64,000 bases of DNA from Streptomyces lasiicapitis (GTDB lineage: Bacteria > Actinomycetota > Actinomycetes > Streptomycetales > Streptomycetaceae). The DNA lies in contig NZ_BMNG01000027.1 of the NCBI RefSeq assembly GCF_014646335.1, positions 24,624 to 88,623 on the forward strand, given 5' to 3'. A program made the position numbers and the translations under genes. The notes beneath the pieces were generated by a model. It was not told where the DNA came from. It saw only the letters and a list, made by a program, of their open reading frames with translations, and ran no database searches. Shown piece by piece: positions 53,574 through 61,766 of this stretch (positions are counted from its first letter, which is position 1; the number at the start of each line of letters is the position of its first letter).

Positions 53574-53640
53574 GTGTTGTCCGGACCGCGCTCCCAGCGG
53601 CCCGGACGACGCTCCTCACCACGTATGGAGTTGAGCAGGC

Positions 53641-54096
53641 ATGGCCCTGTGGGACCGGCTCAAGGAATCCGCGTCGCAGATGCAGACGCAGCTCATGACG
53701 AAGAAGAACGACCTGAAGAGCGGCGCCTTCCGGGACGCCAGCATGGCGATGTGCGCCCTGGTCGCGGCCGCCGACGGCTCGGTGGACCCCTCTGAGCGCC
53801 AACGCGTCACCGAACTCATCCTCACCAACGAGGTGCTGCGCAACTTCCCCTCCGAGGACCTCCAGCGTCGGTTCGAGATGAACCTCGACCAGCTGGCCGC
53901 CGACTTCCAGCTCGGCAAGGTCAGCGTGCTCCAGGAGATCGCCAAGGCGAAGAAGAAGCCCGCCGAGGCCCGTGCCGTGATCCAGATCGGCATCGTCATC
54001 GGCGGCGCCGACGGCGACTTCGACAAGGACGAGCAGGCCGTCGTGCGGGAGGCGTGCTACACGCTCGACCTGCCGCCGCACGAGTTCGACCTCTGA
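53641..54096 (+). CDS. terB: TerB family tellurite-resistance protein (151 aa)
   Basis: The all-helical protein matches TerB: KNDLKSGAFRDASMAMCALV, AAADGSVDPSERQRVTELIL (acidic metal-binding turn) and IVIGGADGDFDKDEQAVVRE (second acidic turn with DGDFDKDE), ending YTLDLPPHEFDL. TerB proteins act at the membrane-cytoplasm interface in the Ter stress complex with TerC and TerD-type proteins. Here it stands alone with its own operator, while TerD paralogues lie 7 kb away under the same operator type. It converges with the LCP gene. Confidence 0.92.
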   Translation: MALWDRLKESASQMQTQLMTKKNDLKSGAFRDASMAMCALVAAADGSVDPSERQRVTELILTNEVLRNFPSEDLQRRFEMNLDQLAADFQLGKVSVLQEIAKAKKKPAEARAVIQIGIVIGGADGDFDKDEQAVVREACYTLDLPPHEFDL

Positions 54097-54181
54097 GGGG
54101 CGCCCCACATCTGCCGTGGCCGTGAGGCTGCGGCACGCCCCTACCCGTCCCGGACGTGCCGGGGCGGGAACAGGGCGGGGG

Positions 54182-55555
54182 TCAGCGCACGCCGTCAAAG
54201 TCTTCGCCCACCGTCACCGTCACCAGGCCGCGCGGTGCGTCCTCCTCCTGCGCAGCACGGGTACCGGGGAGGCGGGAGGCGACTTGCTCGGCGCGCTCCT
54301 CCATGCCCTCCGGGTAGCTCACCCGCGTGATCCGGGTACCGGCTGGGGAGTTGCCGGTTTTGGTGACGGTGAAGCCCGCATCACGCAGCCGCTCCGCAAC
54401 ATCCGCGGCGCGCCCAGGGCTGTCCGTCCCGTTGAGGACACGCACCCGAACGGACGAGGCATACACCGGGTGCCTGGACGCGCTCTCCAGTCTTTTCTTC
54501 TCGGCCCGGCCGACTTCCTCGTCCCTGGCCAGAGCGGTGAACAGCTCGGCAGCTTGCGGGAATTGCCACACTACGTTCGCCTTGTCGGCAGGGAAGTCGG
54601 CCTGGCGCGGGTAGTTCGGAACGGTCAGGAAGGTGAGCCGGTCGCCGGGGATCTCCTTCAGCTCGGAGGCGAGCCCGTACAGGGGCTTTATCCCGGCCAG
54701 GGACCTGTCCGTGGTCAGCGACTCGGTGACCGACCGCAGGAAGCCGTACAGCGCCTTGGGGTTGGCCAGCTTGGACTGCGCCTTCTCGGCAAGGGCCTCC
54801 ATGAACTCCTGCTGACGGCCGATGCGCCCGATGTCCGAGCCGTCGCCGACGCTGTAGCGGGTGCGGACGTAGCCGAGCGCCTTCTCGCCCCGTAGGTTCT
54901 GGCAGCCCGCCTCCAGGTCTAGATGGGCCTTCTTGTCGTGGATCGACTGCTTCGGACAGACCTCGATGCCGCCCAGGGCGTCGACCATGCCCTTGAAGCC
55001 CTGGAAGTCCACGGAGACGAAGTGATCGACACGCAGGCCCGTGTTCGCCTCCACGGTCTTGATCGTGCAGGCCGCCGCGCCGCCTACGTCGCCTGTGCTC
55101 CCGCCGAGCGAGAAGGCCGCGTTGATCTTGAAGTGGTGAGCGGCGGAATGGGTGCCGTCGCCTTGGTCGCAGGAGGGGATCTTCACCCATGAGTCGCGCG
55201 GGAAGGACACGGCGGTTGCCCACTCCCGGCTGGCCGGGAGATGCACCAGCATCAGCGTGTCCGACTGCATGCTCTGAAGGCCCCTGCCGTACTCGGCGCT
55301 GTCGCCGTCACGACTGTCCGAGCCGACGACCAGGACGTTCTTCGAACCCGGGCTCAGATTGGCGGGGCGGTCGCCGCCCAACTTGGCGTCGACATCGGCG
55401 CCGTGGATGTTGCTGTTCAGATCCTGATAGGCCCACACGCCGGCCCCCAGGGCCGCAAGCAGGACCACGGCGGACGTACATCCGCCCCAGTGCAGGCCAC
55501 GACGCCAGCCGGCTGCGGATCTCCGGGCATGCGAGCCACGTCGGTGCCGTCCCAT
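54182..55555 (-). CDS. LytR-CpsA-Psr (LCP) cell-wall ligase with LytR_C domain (457 aa)
   Basis: A basic N-terminus and one membrane helix (SAVVLLAALGAGVWAYQDL) precede the LCP domain (~70-260). It shows LVVGSDSRDGDSAEYGRGL, SDTLMLVHLPASREWATAVS, FPRDSWVKIPSC and KALGYVRTRYSVGDGSDIGR, with the conserved Asp/Arg residues for pyrophosphate-lipid binding. A C-terminal LytR_C domain (SVRVRVLNGTDSPGRAADVA, LRDAGFTVTKTGNSP) follows. The enzyme transfers teichoic-acid-like or other glycopolymers to peptidoglycan outside the membrane. A TCTACA operator lies 42 bp upstream, linking wall assembly to the proposed BlaI regulon. Confidence 0.93.
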   Translation of the reverse strand: MGRHRRGSHARRSAAGWRRGLHWGGCTSAVVLLAALGAGVWAYQDLNSNIHGADVDAKLGGDRPANLSPGSKNVLVVGSDSRDGDSAEYGRGLQSMQSDTLMLVHLPASREWATAVSFPRDSWVKIPSCDQGDGTHSAAHHFKINAAFSLGGSTGDVGGAAACTIKTVEANTGLRVDHFVSVDFQGFKGMVDALGGIEVCPKQSIHDKKAHLDLEAGCQNLRGEKALGYVRTRYSVGDGSDIGRIGRQQEFMEALAEKAQSKLANPKALYGFLRSVTESLTTDRSLAGIKPLYGLASELKEIPGDRLTFLTVPNYPRQADFPADKANVVWQFPQAAELFTALARDEEVGRAEKKRLESASRHPVYASSVRVRVLNGTDSPGRAADVAERLRDAGFTVTKTGNSPAGTRITRVSYPEGMEERAEQVASRLPGTRAAQEEDAPRGLVTVTVGEDFDGVR

Positions 55556-55597
55556 CCCGCCTCCAGAATCAGCTCGGGGGGCCGTCGGGCGCCGAAC

Positions 55598-55613
55598 TCT
55601 ACACCCGTGTAGA
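55598..55613. promoter_or_regulatory. TCTACA-N4-TGTAGA operator upstream of the LCP gene
   Basis: TCTACA-CCCG-TGTAGA with perfect arms, 42 bp before the minus-strand LCP start. Confidence 0.75.
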
Positions 55614-55748
55614 AACTAAGGCGGAGAGAAAGTGGTACCTGCTCAACGCTCCACCTCGGGCGAGGTGTCGCACACGCCGCAGATCAAGTGAACTTAATGG
55701 GCGGCGAGTTGACGATACCCGGCGTAGCGTGGCCCCTTGCCGCGAACT

Positions 55749-55764
55749 TCTACACTCGCGTAGA
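55749..55764. promoter_or_regulatory. TCTACA-N4-TGTAGA-type operator upstream of the 63-aa gene
   Basis: CTTCTACA-CTCG-CGTAGAAG: one mismatch in the innermost pair, otherwise 7-bp arms. It ends 53 bp before the start of the small helical protein gene. Confidence 0.7.
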
Positions 55765-55817
55765 AGCCAGAGGAGCGCCTCTGTTCCGTGCCGACTTCGC
55801 CTTCCAGGAGGTCCGTC

Positions 55818-56009
55818 ATGGCTACGATCAATCTGGGCAAAGTGGTGGATAAGGCATGGGTAGGCAAGGGGCTCACGGAGGTCCTCGCCGCGCCGGTATC
55901 CGCCTTGAAGGGCGTGTCAGACCGTGACGGTGAGTTGCTCCAAGAGGCGTTCGGCATCGAGACGGTGGCAGCCCTGGCGGAGCTGGAGTACGTGCGCTGG
56001 GCGCGCTGA
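55818..56009 (+). CDS. Small helical protein (63 aa)
   Basis: ATG at 55818 is preceded by AGGAGG at seven bases, the strongest ribosome site in the region. The 63 residues (MATINLGKVVDKAWVGKGLT, LQEAFGIETVAALAELEYVR) form two or three helices with a G-I-E-T-V-A-x-L-A segment like a helix-hairpin-helix turn. It has no signal or membrane segment. Its own operator copy marks it as a regulated member of the stress set. Function unknown. Confidence 0.8.
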   Translation: MATINLGKVVDKAWVGKGLTEVLAAPVSALKGVSDRDGELLQEAFGIETVAALAELEYVRWAR

Positions 56010-56158
56010 ACGCCGCGACGAAGTAACGCCCCACCTACTGCGGGCCGGTGGGTCACACGACGAGTGGGCACACTGGCCCGCCGCTCTAGGCACGTGGGGC
56101 AGGCCCTTAGTGACGGTCCCGCGTGACAGGGCGAATCATCTATGAGAGGGACGATGAG

Positions 56159-56257
56159 ATGGGTATCTCGGGTGTCATCAGCGCGATCCTGATCGGCCTG
56201 ATCATCGGAGCTCTGGGACGCCTGGTCCTGCCCGGGCGCCAGCGGATCGGCAAGCTG
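56159..56257 (+). pseudogene. GlsB/YeaQ-type membrane protein, 5' half
   Basis: ATG at 56159 (GAGAGGG upstream) encodes MGISGVISAILIGLIIGALG then RLVLPGRQRIGKL, the first helix and loop of a GlsB/YeaQ/YmgE (transglycosylase-associated) stress protein. It stops matching at 56257, where an insertion begins. The other half starts at 59276. GCTG is duplicated at both joints. Removing 56258-59279 rejoins the frame exactly. Confidence 0.8.
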
Positions 56258-56401
56258 TTGGCTATGTATGTGAGTCGGGGAGGGGTTGTCGTTGGGTTCG
56301 GGAGGCGGCTTCGTACCGTGAAGGGTGATGTCACCCAGTTTTGAAGGCACTTGGAGCCTTGCGGTGGGACGATCGGGGTGCTTCTTCCGCTGGGGGCCGG
56401 A

Positions 56402-58203
56402 ATGCGCATATTGACGTCCAAGGTCGAGCTGTACGCGGCGATCCGCCGTGCCCACCGTGCCGGTCTGTCGTGGGGGCTCTGGAGCACAGGTACGGGTCGA
56501 CTTGGCGGACGATCCGGAAGGCGTTGGACTCCAGCTGGCCCGAGCCCCGTAAGAAGCAGGCGCCGCGTCTGTCGCGGCTGAATCCCTATAAGCCGCTGAT
56601 CGACGGCATGTTGCGGGCGGATCGGGACGCGCCGCCGAAGCAGAAGCACACGATCAAGAGGATCTTCGACCGGCTGCTGGACGAGCACGCGGCGACGGCG
56701 ATCTCGTATGCGATGGTCCGGGTCTATGTGGTGGGGCGGCGCAAGGTGATCCGGTGGGAGGCCGGCCGCGGGCCGGAGGAGATGTTCGTCCCGCAGGCCC
56801 ATGCGTCGGGGGACGAGGCGGAAGTCGACTTCGGGGCCGTCCGCATCGTGCTCGCCGGGGAGCCGACCCGTTGCTATCTGTTCTCGCTGAGGCTGTGGTA
56901 TTCCGGCAAGGCGGTTCACCGGGTGTTCGCGTCCTGCGGGCAGGAGGTGTTCTTCGAAGGGCACGTGCACGCGCTCAACGTGCTGGGCGGGGCGCCGCGC
57001 GGCAAGGTCCGCTACGACAACTTGAAGGCGGCGGTCGCCCAGGTGCTGGGCTTTTCCCGGCAGCGCACGGAGCCCGAGCGGCGGATCGCGTTCCGCTCGC
57101 ACTGGGGCATCGAGAGTTTCTACTGCCGGCCCGGTAGCGAAGGGGCTCATGAGAAGGGCGGAGTGGAGGGCCAGATCGGCTACTTCCGCCGCAACCGCTT
57201 CGTCCCCGTTCCCAAGGTCGCCACGCTCGCGGAGCTCAACGAACTCGTCGATCAGTGGGACCTGCAGGACGAGCGCAGGCGCATCCGCTCCAGGCCGAAG
57301 ACGATCGGCGAGTACTTCGCCCTGGAACAACCACGGCTGAAGCCGCTGCCGGTCTTGCCGTTCGAGACGAGCCGCTGGTTCACCCCCAGAGTCGAACGCT
57401 ACGGACAGGCCACGGTCCGCAACAACCGCTACTCGGTGCCGGTCCGGCTGATCGGCAGAACCGTCCGGGTGCTGCTGCACGCCTCCGAGCTGGTCGTCTT
57501 CGACGACGGCCGGGAAGTGGCCCGGCACGAAAGGTTGAGCGCCCAGGGCGGCTCCCGCCTGGTCCTGGACCACTACCTGGAGGCGCTGATCCGCAAGCCC
57601 GGCGCGTTCCCCGGCTCCGCCGCGCTGGAACAGGCCCGCTCAGCGGGCCGTTTCACCCCGGTCCACGACGACTGGTGGGATGCGGCCAGAGCGGCACACG
57701 GCGACAAGGACGGCACCAAGGCACTGATCGAAGTGTTGCTGCTGGCCCGCCACATGAGCCATGAGCAGCTGGTCGCCGGGCTGGCTGTTGCCCTGCGCGT
57801 TGGCGCGTTGACTGCGATGAAGGGTTTTCGGGTGAAATACGTGCTGGCCACCAAGCTCGTCATCGAGCTGGTCGAGGCCGCCGACGAGAAGCAGCTCACC
57901 AAGACCATCGCCCGCTACGGGCGCGTCGGTCTCTTGGGGATCGACGAACTCGGCTACATGGAACTCGACAAACGCGGCGCCGAACTCCTCTTCCAGGTCC
58001 TGACCGAACGCGAGGAGAAGAACAGCGTCGCGATCGCCTCCAGCGAATCGTTCGGCGGATGGACGAAAACGTTCACCGATCCGCGGCTCAGCGCGGCCAT
58101 CGTCGACCGGCGCACCTTCGGCGGAAACATCATCGAGACGGGCACCGACTCCTTCCGCCTCGCCCACGCCAAAGCCCAGGCCGAACGCACCACCGCGAGC
58201 TGA
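56402..58203 (+). pseudogene. Fused, deleted istA-istB of IS21
   Basis: ATG at 56402 starts RILTSKVELYAAIRRAHRAG, then the frame shifts near 56470. From there the IstA integrase runs normally (ALEHRYGSTWRTIRKALDSS, VDFGAVRIVLAGEPTRCYLF, GSEGAHEKGGVEGQIGYFRR with a DDE Glu) to LAVALRVGALTA. It then jumps directly into the middle of IstB (MKGFRVKYVLATKLVIELVE, Walker B LLGIDELGYMELD, FTDPRLSAAIVDRRTFGGN). The IstB N-terminus with Walker A and the IstA C-terminus are deleted in frame. Both lesions make the element non-autonomous. Confidence 0.88.
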
Positions 58204-58206
58204 CAC

Positions 58207-58515
58207 GTGGACACCCTCACCGAACTCGCCTCGTTCCTGCACAAGAGGCTGGACGAACAAGGACGGGACGCCGAGCTCTTCCACGAACTGACCTGCAATC
58301 GCCAGCGCGGTTGCGGCTGCCCCTGCCGAGCCCAGCTCCTGCACGACCTCTTCATCCTGCGGGACATCGTCACGCACTGCGAAGAGCGCATCGCGAACGA
58401 GCGCCGGAACGGAATCGCATGGCCCCTCCAATCCACACTCGCCTTCCAGACCTTGAAGGCACTGGCAGCACCCTTCGAACTCCACCCGGACTGGCAGGAC
58501 AACTGGTACCCGTGA
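58207..58515 (+). CDS. DUF6221-like small protein (102 aa) in the IS21 insert
   Basis: GTG at 58207 lies 3 bp after the istB-like stop, so it is read with the transposase fusion. The helical protein (LTELASFLHKRLDEQGRDAE, LLHDLFILRDIVTHCEERIA) ends in LAAPFELHPDWQDNWYP. This resembles the 'LAlPyadHPdyrew' C-terminus of the Streptomyces DUF6221 family. A CNRQRGCGCPC segment could bind metal. It is probably an IS passenger of unknown function. Confidence 0.6.
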   Translation: MDTLTELASFLHKRLDEQGRDAELFHELTCNRQRGCGCPCRAQLLHDLFILRDIVTHCEERIANERRNGIAWPLQSTLAFQTLKALAAPFELHPDWQDNWYP

Positions 58516-58707
58516 AACGGCCCGATTGTGGCAACGAGCGTCATTGCGCGGGCAAGTACGGGCGTTGCGTGAGGTTTTGGGGCCAGGTCAGGTTGGCCCG
58601 CCCGCTCGTCATGGAATCGCTTCTAGGCTGGGGCTGCGGCTTCTATGCCCCGGGCTTTCTCCGCACGGCCTTGCTCATGCGGTAGTGCCCTGAGGAGATA
58701 GATCAGC

Positions 58708-59064
58708 GTGGAAGACCAATGGCCCACACAACTGGACAACTGTCGGGTGGTCTGCCCGGCCGGGGAACTCGACCTGGCCACGACGCTGGACTTCGCCACT
58801 CTGCTGCGCGGGACGGCCGCCACGACTGGCGCCGACTGGCTGATCGTCGACCTCAGCCGGGTGACCTTCATGGACTGCAGCCCCCTGCGCGACCTGTGCG
58901 TTGCCTGGACCCGAAGCCGGGCCACGGGCCGATGGACACGGGTGGTCTATGACCAGGCTCCGATCAGCCGCCTGCTGCGCCTGATGGCGCTGCAGGAGCA
59001 GTTCCCTCGATACGCCAGCATCGACGCTGCCTGGCGTGAGCCCGGCGCGGGCGCCCGCGCCTGA
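58708..59064 (+). CDS. STAS-domain anti-sigma factor antagonist (118 aa)
   Basis: GTG at 58708 with GAGGAG ten bases before it. A single STAS domain: CRVVCPAGELDLATTLDFAT, DWLIVDLSRVTFMDCSPLRD and RVVYDQAPISRLLRLMALQE. MDCSPLRDL carries the Ser normally phosphorylated by an RsbW-type kinase. It would release a stress sigma factor by binding the anti-sigma factor. It lies within the 3-kb insertion that splits the GlsB gene, so it arrived with, or was captured by, that element. Confidence 0.88.
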   Translation: MEDQWPTQLDNCRVVCPAGELDLATTLDFATLLRGTAATTGADWLIVDLSRVTFMDCSPLRDLCVAWTRSRATGRWTRVVYDQAPISRLLRLMALQEQFPRYASIDAAWREPGAGARA

Positions 59065-59275
59065 CCCAAGCACGGCAGTGTCGGCTGGCCCTCATGATCC
59101 ACGGCCGAGATCGCCAGCGACCCAGTCCGCATCGCGCTCACCCACACCGGCCTGACCGCACTGCCGCTCCCGCACGCATGAGCGACTTCAACTCTCACCG
59201 ATATCCAGCACAGCTCAGCCCCACCACTGCCATCAGAAGTCACCGATAGACGCCTCCTGACACCTACACAGCCAT

Positions 59276-59444
59276 GCTGTGGACCATCGCCGTCGGTATC
59301 GCCGCGGCACTGGTCGGCACCGGTGTCGCCGCTGGTCTTGGCGTGTCGGACACCAAGGGCATCGGCTGGATCGAATGAGCGGTCCAGGTCGCCCTGGCCG
59401 CTGCGGGTGTGGCTGCGCTCCAACGGTTCAAGGGCCGCGACTGA
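59276..59444 (+). pseudogene. GlsB/YeaQ-type membrane protein, 3' half with in-frame stop
   Basis: Joined to the 56159-56257 half, the sequence continues LWTIAVGIAAALVGTGVAAG, LGVSDTKGIGWIE, then TGA at 59376-59378 where the family has Trp, then AVQVALAAAGVAALQRFKGR and the natural stop at 59442. The TGA is a TGG-to-TGA change acquired after the gene was split, consistent with decay. The 59065-59273 stretch before it belongs to the insertion and has no gene. Confidence 0.75.
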
Positions 59445-59515
59445 CCGGGCGCCGCACTGGCTCGCTTGGAGGACCTGGGGCTGTGTGCTGACGACCACGA
59501 CGACTGGGGGATGCC

Positions 59516-60451
59516 TTACAAGGGTGTCGCCGCGTGCAGGATGAGGATCATCGTCACCGCCGAGTTGGCCGAGGACATGGCCGAGGCGACCGTTCCCACC
59601 GCCGCGGCCCAGGCCGCGAGCCCCACCGAAGTGAACAGGGAGGGCCAGTTGCGCGCGGCGGGCGCCGGGCCCAGCAGCGCCGCGACGCGACGCGGGACCG
59701 GGCCCACCCCGGCGAGGCCGGCGAGCGTTGGGGTCGGGGCGCCCTTGGAGACCAGGGCGGCCTTGCCGATCGCGACCGCGACTGTCCTGCGGTCGCCCAC
59801 GGTCTGGGCGGCCTCCTCGTCGGCCCACCGCTCGGTGGTGTACGACACGGCCGTGCACAGCGGGCGCAGGAAGGGGTTGGCGCGGGCGGCCAGCTGCACC
59901 GCCAGCAGGTGCCGGTGATGCCCGGCGGCAAGATGAGCCCGCTCATGGGCGAACAGGGCCCGGCGCTGCGACGCCTGGAGACAGGACAGCAGGCCCGCGG
60001 ACACCACGATCCGGTCGCGCGTCCTGCCGCCCGGCAGCGCGTATGCGTACGGCACACCGTCACTCAGCACGACGACCGTCGTAGCCCGCATCCCGTCCAG
60101 CGCCTGGTGGGCCTGTCGGTGAACACGGCGGTGCCGCCACAGTGCGCGTCCGCACCCCATGGCCACGACGAGGAGTACGGGGATGGCCACCTTGCCGACG
60201 ACTTCCTCGCCCGGGACGGCCTCGCGCACCTCCGGGTCCGACCAGCCGTCCGGCAGCGGGTTGCCGGGAAGCTGCGCCGTGCCCACGACCATCAGCAGGC
60301 CCAGGCTGACGGTGCTGCAGGTCGCCATCACCACGGCGACCCCCGTCAACAGCCGTGTCGCCAGGCGAGGGTGAAGCCGCTGCTCGGCCAGACGTGCCAC
60401 CGGCCAGGCCGTCAGCGGCAGCACCAGCGGCAGAAAGATGAAGACCCCCAT
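59516..60451 (-). CDS. M56-family membrane metalloprotease (BlaR1-like) (311 aa)
   Basis: ATG at 60451 lies 6 bp after the blaI-type gene. The protein has N-terminal helices (VFIFLPLVLPLTAWPVARLA, VAVVMATCSTVSLGLLMVVG, VAIPVLLVVAMGCGRALW). A cytosolic zinc-protease domain carries HERAH at residues 169-173 and a downstream Glu region (YTTERWADEEAAQTVGDRR). A final helix (FTSVGLAAWAAAVGTVASAM) completes it. No penicillin-binding sensor domain is attached, unlike staphylococcal BlaR1/MecR1. By family logic it cleaves or inactivates the BlaI-type repressor in response to an envelope signal. It forms an operon with that repressor. Confidence 0.92.
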   Translation of the reverse strand: MGVFIFLPLVLPLTAWPVARLAEQRLHPRLATRLLTGVAVVMATCSTVSLGLLMVVGTAQLPGNPLPDGWSDPEVREAVPGEEVVGKVAIPVLLVVAMGCGRALWRHRRVHRQAHQALDGMRATTVVVLSDGVPYAYALPGGRTRDRIVVSAGLLSCLQASQRRALFAHERAHLAAGHHRHLLAVQLAARANPFLRPLCTAVSYTTERWADEEAAQTVGDRRTVAVAIGKAALVSKGAPTPTLAGLAGVGPVPRRVAALLGPAPAARNWPSLFTSVGLAAWAAAVGTVASAMSSANSAVTMILILHAATPL

Positions 60452-60457
60452 GAGGCG

Positions 60458-60862
60458 TCAGTCTTCCCGCCCTGCATGGGTGTCGCGCAACAGGTCCCGC
60501 AGCACCCGCTCGTCGTCCGACGACAGGGCCGTGACGAAGCTGGCGAGGACCGCTTCTCGGTCATGCTCGCCGTCGAGCACCTTGCGCATCTTGTGCGCCG
60601 CGAGCCCTGCCTCGTCGGAGGCCGATGTCCACACGAACGACCGGCCCACACGCTCCCTGGTCACCGCGCCCTTGGCAAGCAGCCGGGTGAGGATCGTGAT
60701 CACGGTTGTGTACGCGAGGTCACCGCCAAGACGGTCCTTGACCCAGGCCGCGCTCACCGCCTCGTCGGCCTGGCGCAGCGAGAACAGGACGAGCGCCTCC
60801 AGCTCACCCTGCCCGCGCCGCCGATGCCGTGGCCCAGGTTGCCCGCGTCCGCCGTCCATCAT
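60458..60862 (-). CDS. BlaI/MecI/CopY-type repressor (134 aa)
   Basis: ATG at 60862 follows GGGAG. The winged helix has the BlaI signature: GQGELEALVLFSLRQADEAV, SAAWVKDRLGGDLAYTTVIT and ILTRLLAKGAVTRERVGRSF. A short C-terminal dimerisation part (SSDDERVLRDLLRDTHAGRE) completes the protein. The family binds palindromes with TACA/TGTA half-sites and is inactivated by a partner M56 protease, encoded directly downstream here. The intergenic region shared with terD contains such a palindrome, so autoregulation and control of terD are likely. Confidence 0.93.
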   Translation of the reverse strand: MMDGGRGQPGPRHRRRGQGELEALVLFSLRQADEAVSAAWVKDRLGGDLAYTTVITILTRLLAKGAVTRERVGRSFVWTSASDEAGLAAHKMRKVLDGEHDREAVLASFVTALSSDDERVLRDLLRDTHAGRED

Positions 60863-60999
60863 GCTCAGCTCCCTTCAGCCGCGGCACCTCCGTGCTTCCG
60901 GAGCGCGCGCCACATCGTACTGATCCGTTGACGGGCAACCGGTGGTCAACAAGGCTGAATTCAGCCGTAGGGGGCCGCACGTCGCACACCCCAAGTCTT

Positions 61000-61015
61000 C
61001 TACATTGCTGTAGAT
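61000..61015. promoter_or_regulatory. TCTACA-N4-TGTAGA operator between blaI-type gene and terD
   Basis: TCTACA-TTGC-TGTAGA with perfect arms, in the divergent promoter region: 57 bp before the terD start and 137 bp before the repressor start. Its core including TTGC equals the terB copy. Confidence 0.85.
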
Positions 61016-61072
61016 TCTAGCGCTCGAGGGCTGTGGCACCGGGCCCTTGTCCACTCAACTGGGGAGAAGAGC

Positions 61073-61648
61073 ATGGGAGTTTCACTGTCCAAGGGCGGCA
61101 ACGTGTCGCTCAACAAGGAGGCCCCCGGGCTGACCGCCGTTCTGGTGGGTCTGGGCTGGGACGTGCGTACCACCACCGGCACGGACTTCGACCTGGACGC
61201 GTCGGCACTGGTGTGCGACGACTCCGGCAAGGTCGCTTCCGACGGGCACTTCGTCTTCTACAACAACCTCAAGAGCCCGGACGGCTCCGTGGAGCACACC
61301 GGGGACAACCTCACCGGTGAGGGAGAGGGCGACGACGAGGTCGTCAAGGTCAACCTCGCAGCCGTACCCGCCGAGATCGACAAGATCACGTTCCCGGTGT
61401 CGATCCACGACGCCGAGAGTCGCCAGCAGTCCTTCGGCCAGGTCCGCAACGCCTTCATCCGCGTGGTCAACCAGGCCGACAACCAGGAGATCGCCCGCTA
61501 CGACCTTTCCGAGGACGCCTCCACGGAGACAGCCATGGTCTTCGGCGAGCTCTACCGCAACGGCGACGAGTGGAAGTTCCGCGCCGTCGGCCAGGGCTAC
61601 GCCAGTGGCCTCGCGGGCATCGCCCAGGACTTCGGCGTCACCCTCTGA
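61073..61648 (+). CDS. terD: TerD family protein (191 aa), first copy
   Basis: Full-length TerD: MGVSLSKGGNVSLNKEAPGL, VGLGWDVRTTTGTDFDLDAS (Ca-binding DxDLDAS), FVFYNNLKSPDGSVEHTGDN, EIDKITFPVSIHDAESRQQS and a C-terminal FRAVGQGYASGLAGIAQDFG. TerD proteins bind calcium and belong to the tellurite, oxidative and membrane stress system. In Streptomyces they influence differentiation. It has a private operator and a perfect terminator 18 bp downstream. Confidence 0.96.
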   Translation: MGVSLSKGGNVSLNKEAPGLTAVLVGLGWDVRTTTGTDFDLDASALVCDDSGKVASDGHFVFYNNLKSPDGSVEHTGDNLTGEGEGDDEVVKVNLAAVPAEIDKITFPVSIHDAESRQQSFGQVRNAFIRVVNQADNQEIARYDLSEDASTETAMVFGELYRNGDEWKFRAVGQGYASGLAGIAQDFGVTL

Positions 61649-61665
61649 GCCACACTCGGCAAGTT

Positions 61666-61704
61666 TCCGCCGGGCCCGTGGATCCGGGAGGCGGGCCCGG
61701 CGGA
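61666..61704 (+). terminator. Terminator hairpin after the first terD
   Basis: Perfect 13-bp arms (tccgccgggcccg and its complement) with a 13-base loop start 18 bp after the stop. The hairpin is followed by GACAAAC without a T-run. Confidence 0.7.
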
Positions 61705-61766
61705 GACAAACCCGCAGGCCGCGAGGCGGTACCTCACCGCCATCACCAGCATCGCCGGGAAGAGAT

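Larger units (their letters stand above)
56258..59275. mobile_element. IS21-type insertion (3018 bp) inside a GlsB gene
   Basis: The left end reads TTGGCTATGTATGTGAGTC. The right end, read inward from the minus strand, is ATGGCTGTGTAGGTGTCAGG. They are imperfect inverted repeats that also share a following GGAGG. A 4-bp GCTG duplication flanks the insert (56254-56257 and 59276-59279), within the IS21 range. Inside are a fused istA-istB gene, a DUF6221-like ORF and a STAS gene. The exact extent is inferred from the restored GlsB frame. Confidence 0.75.
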
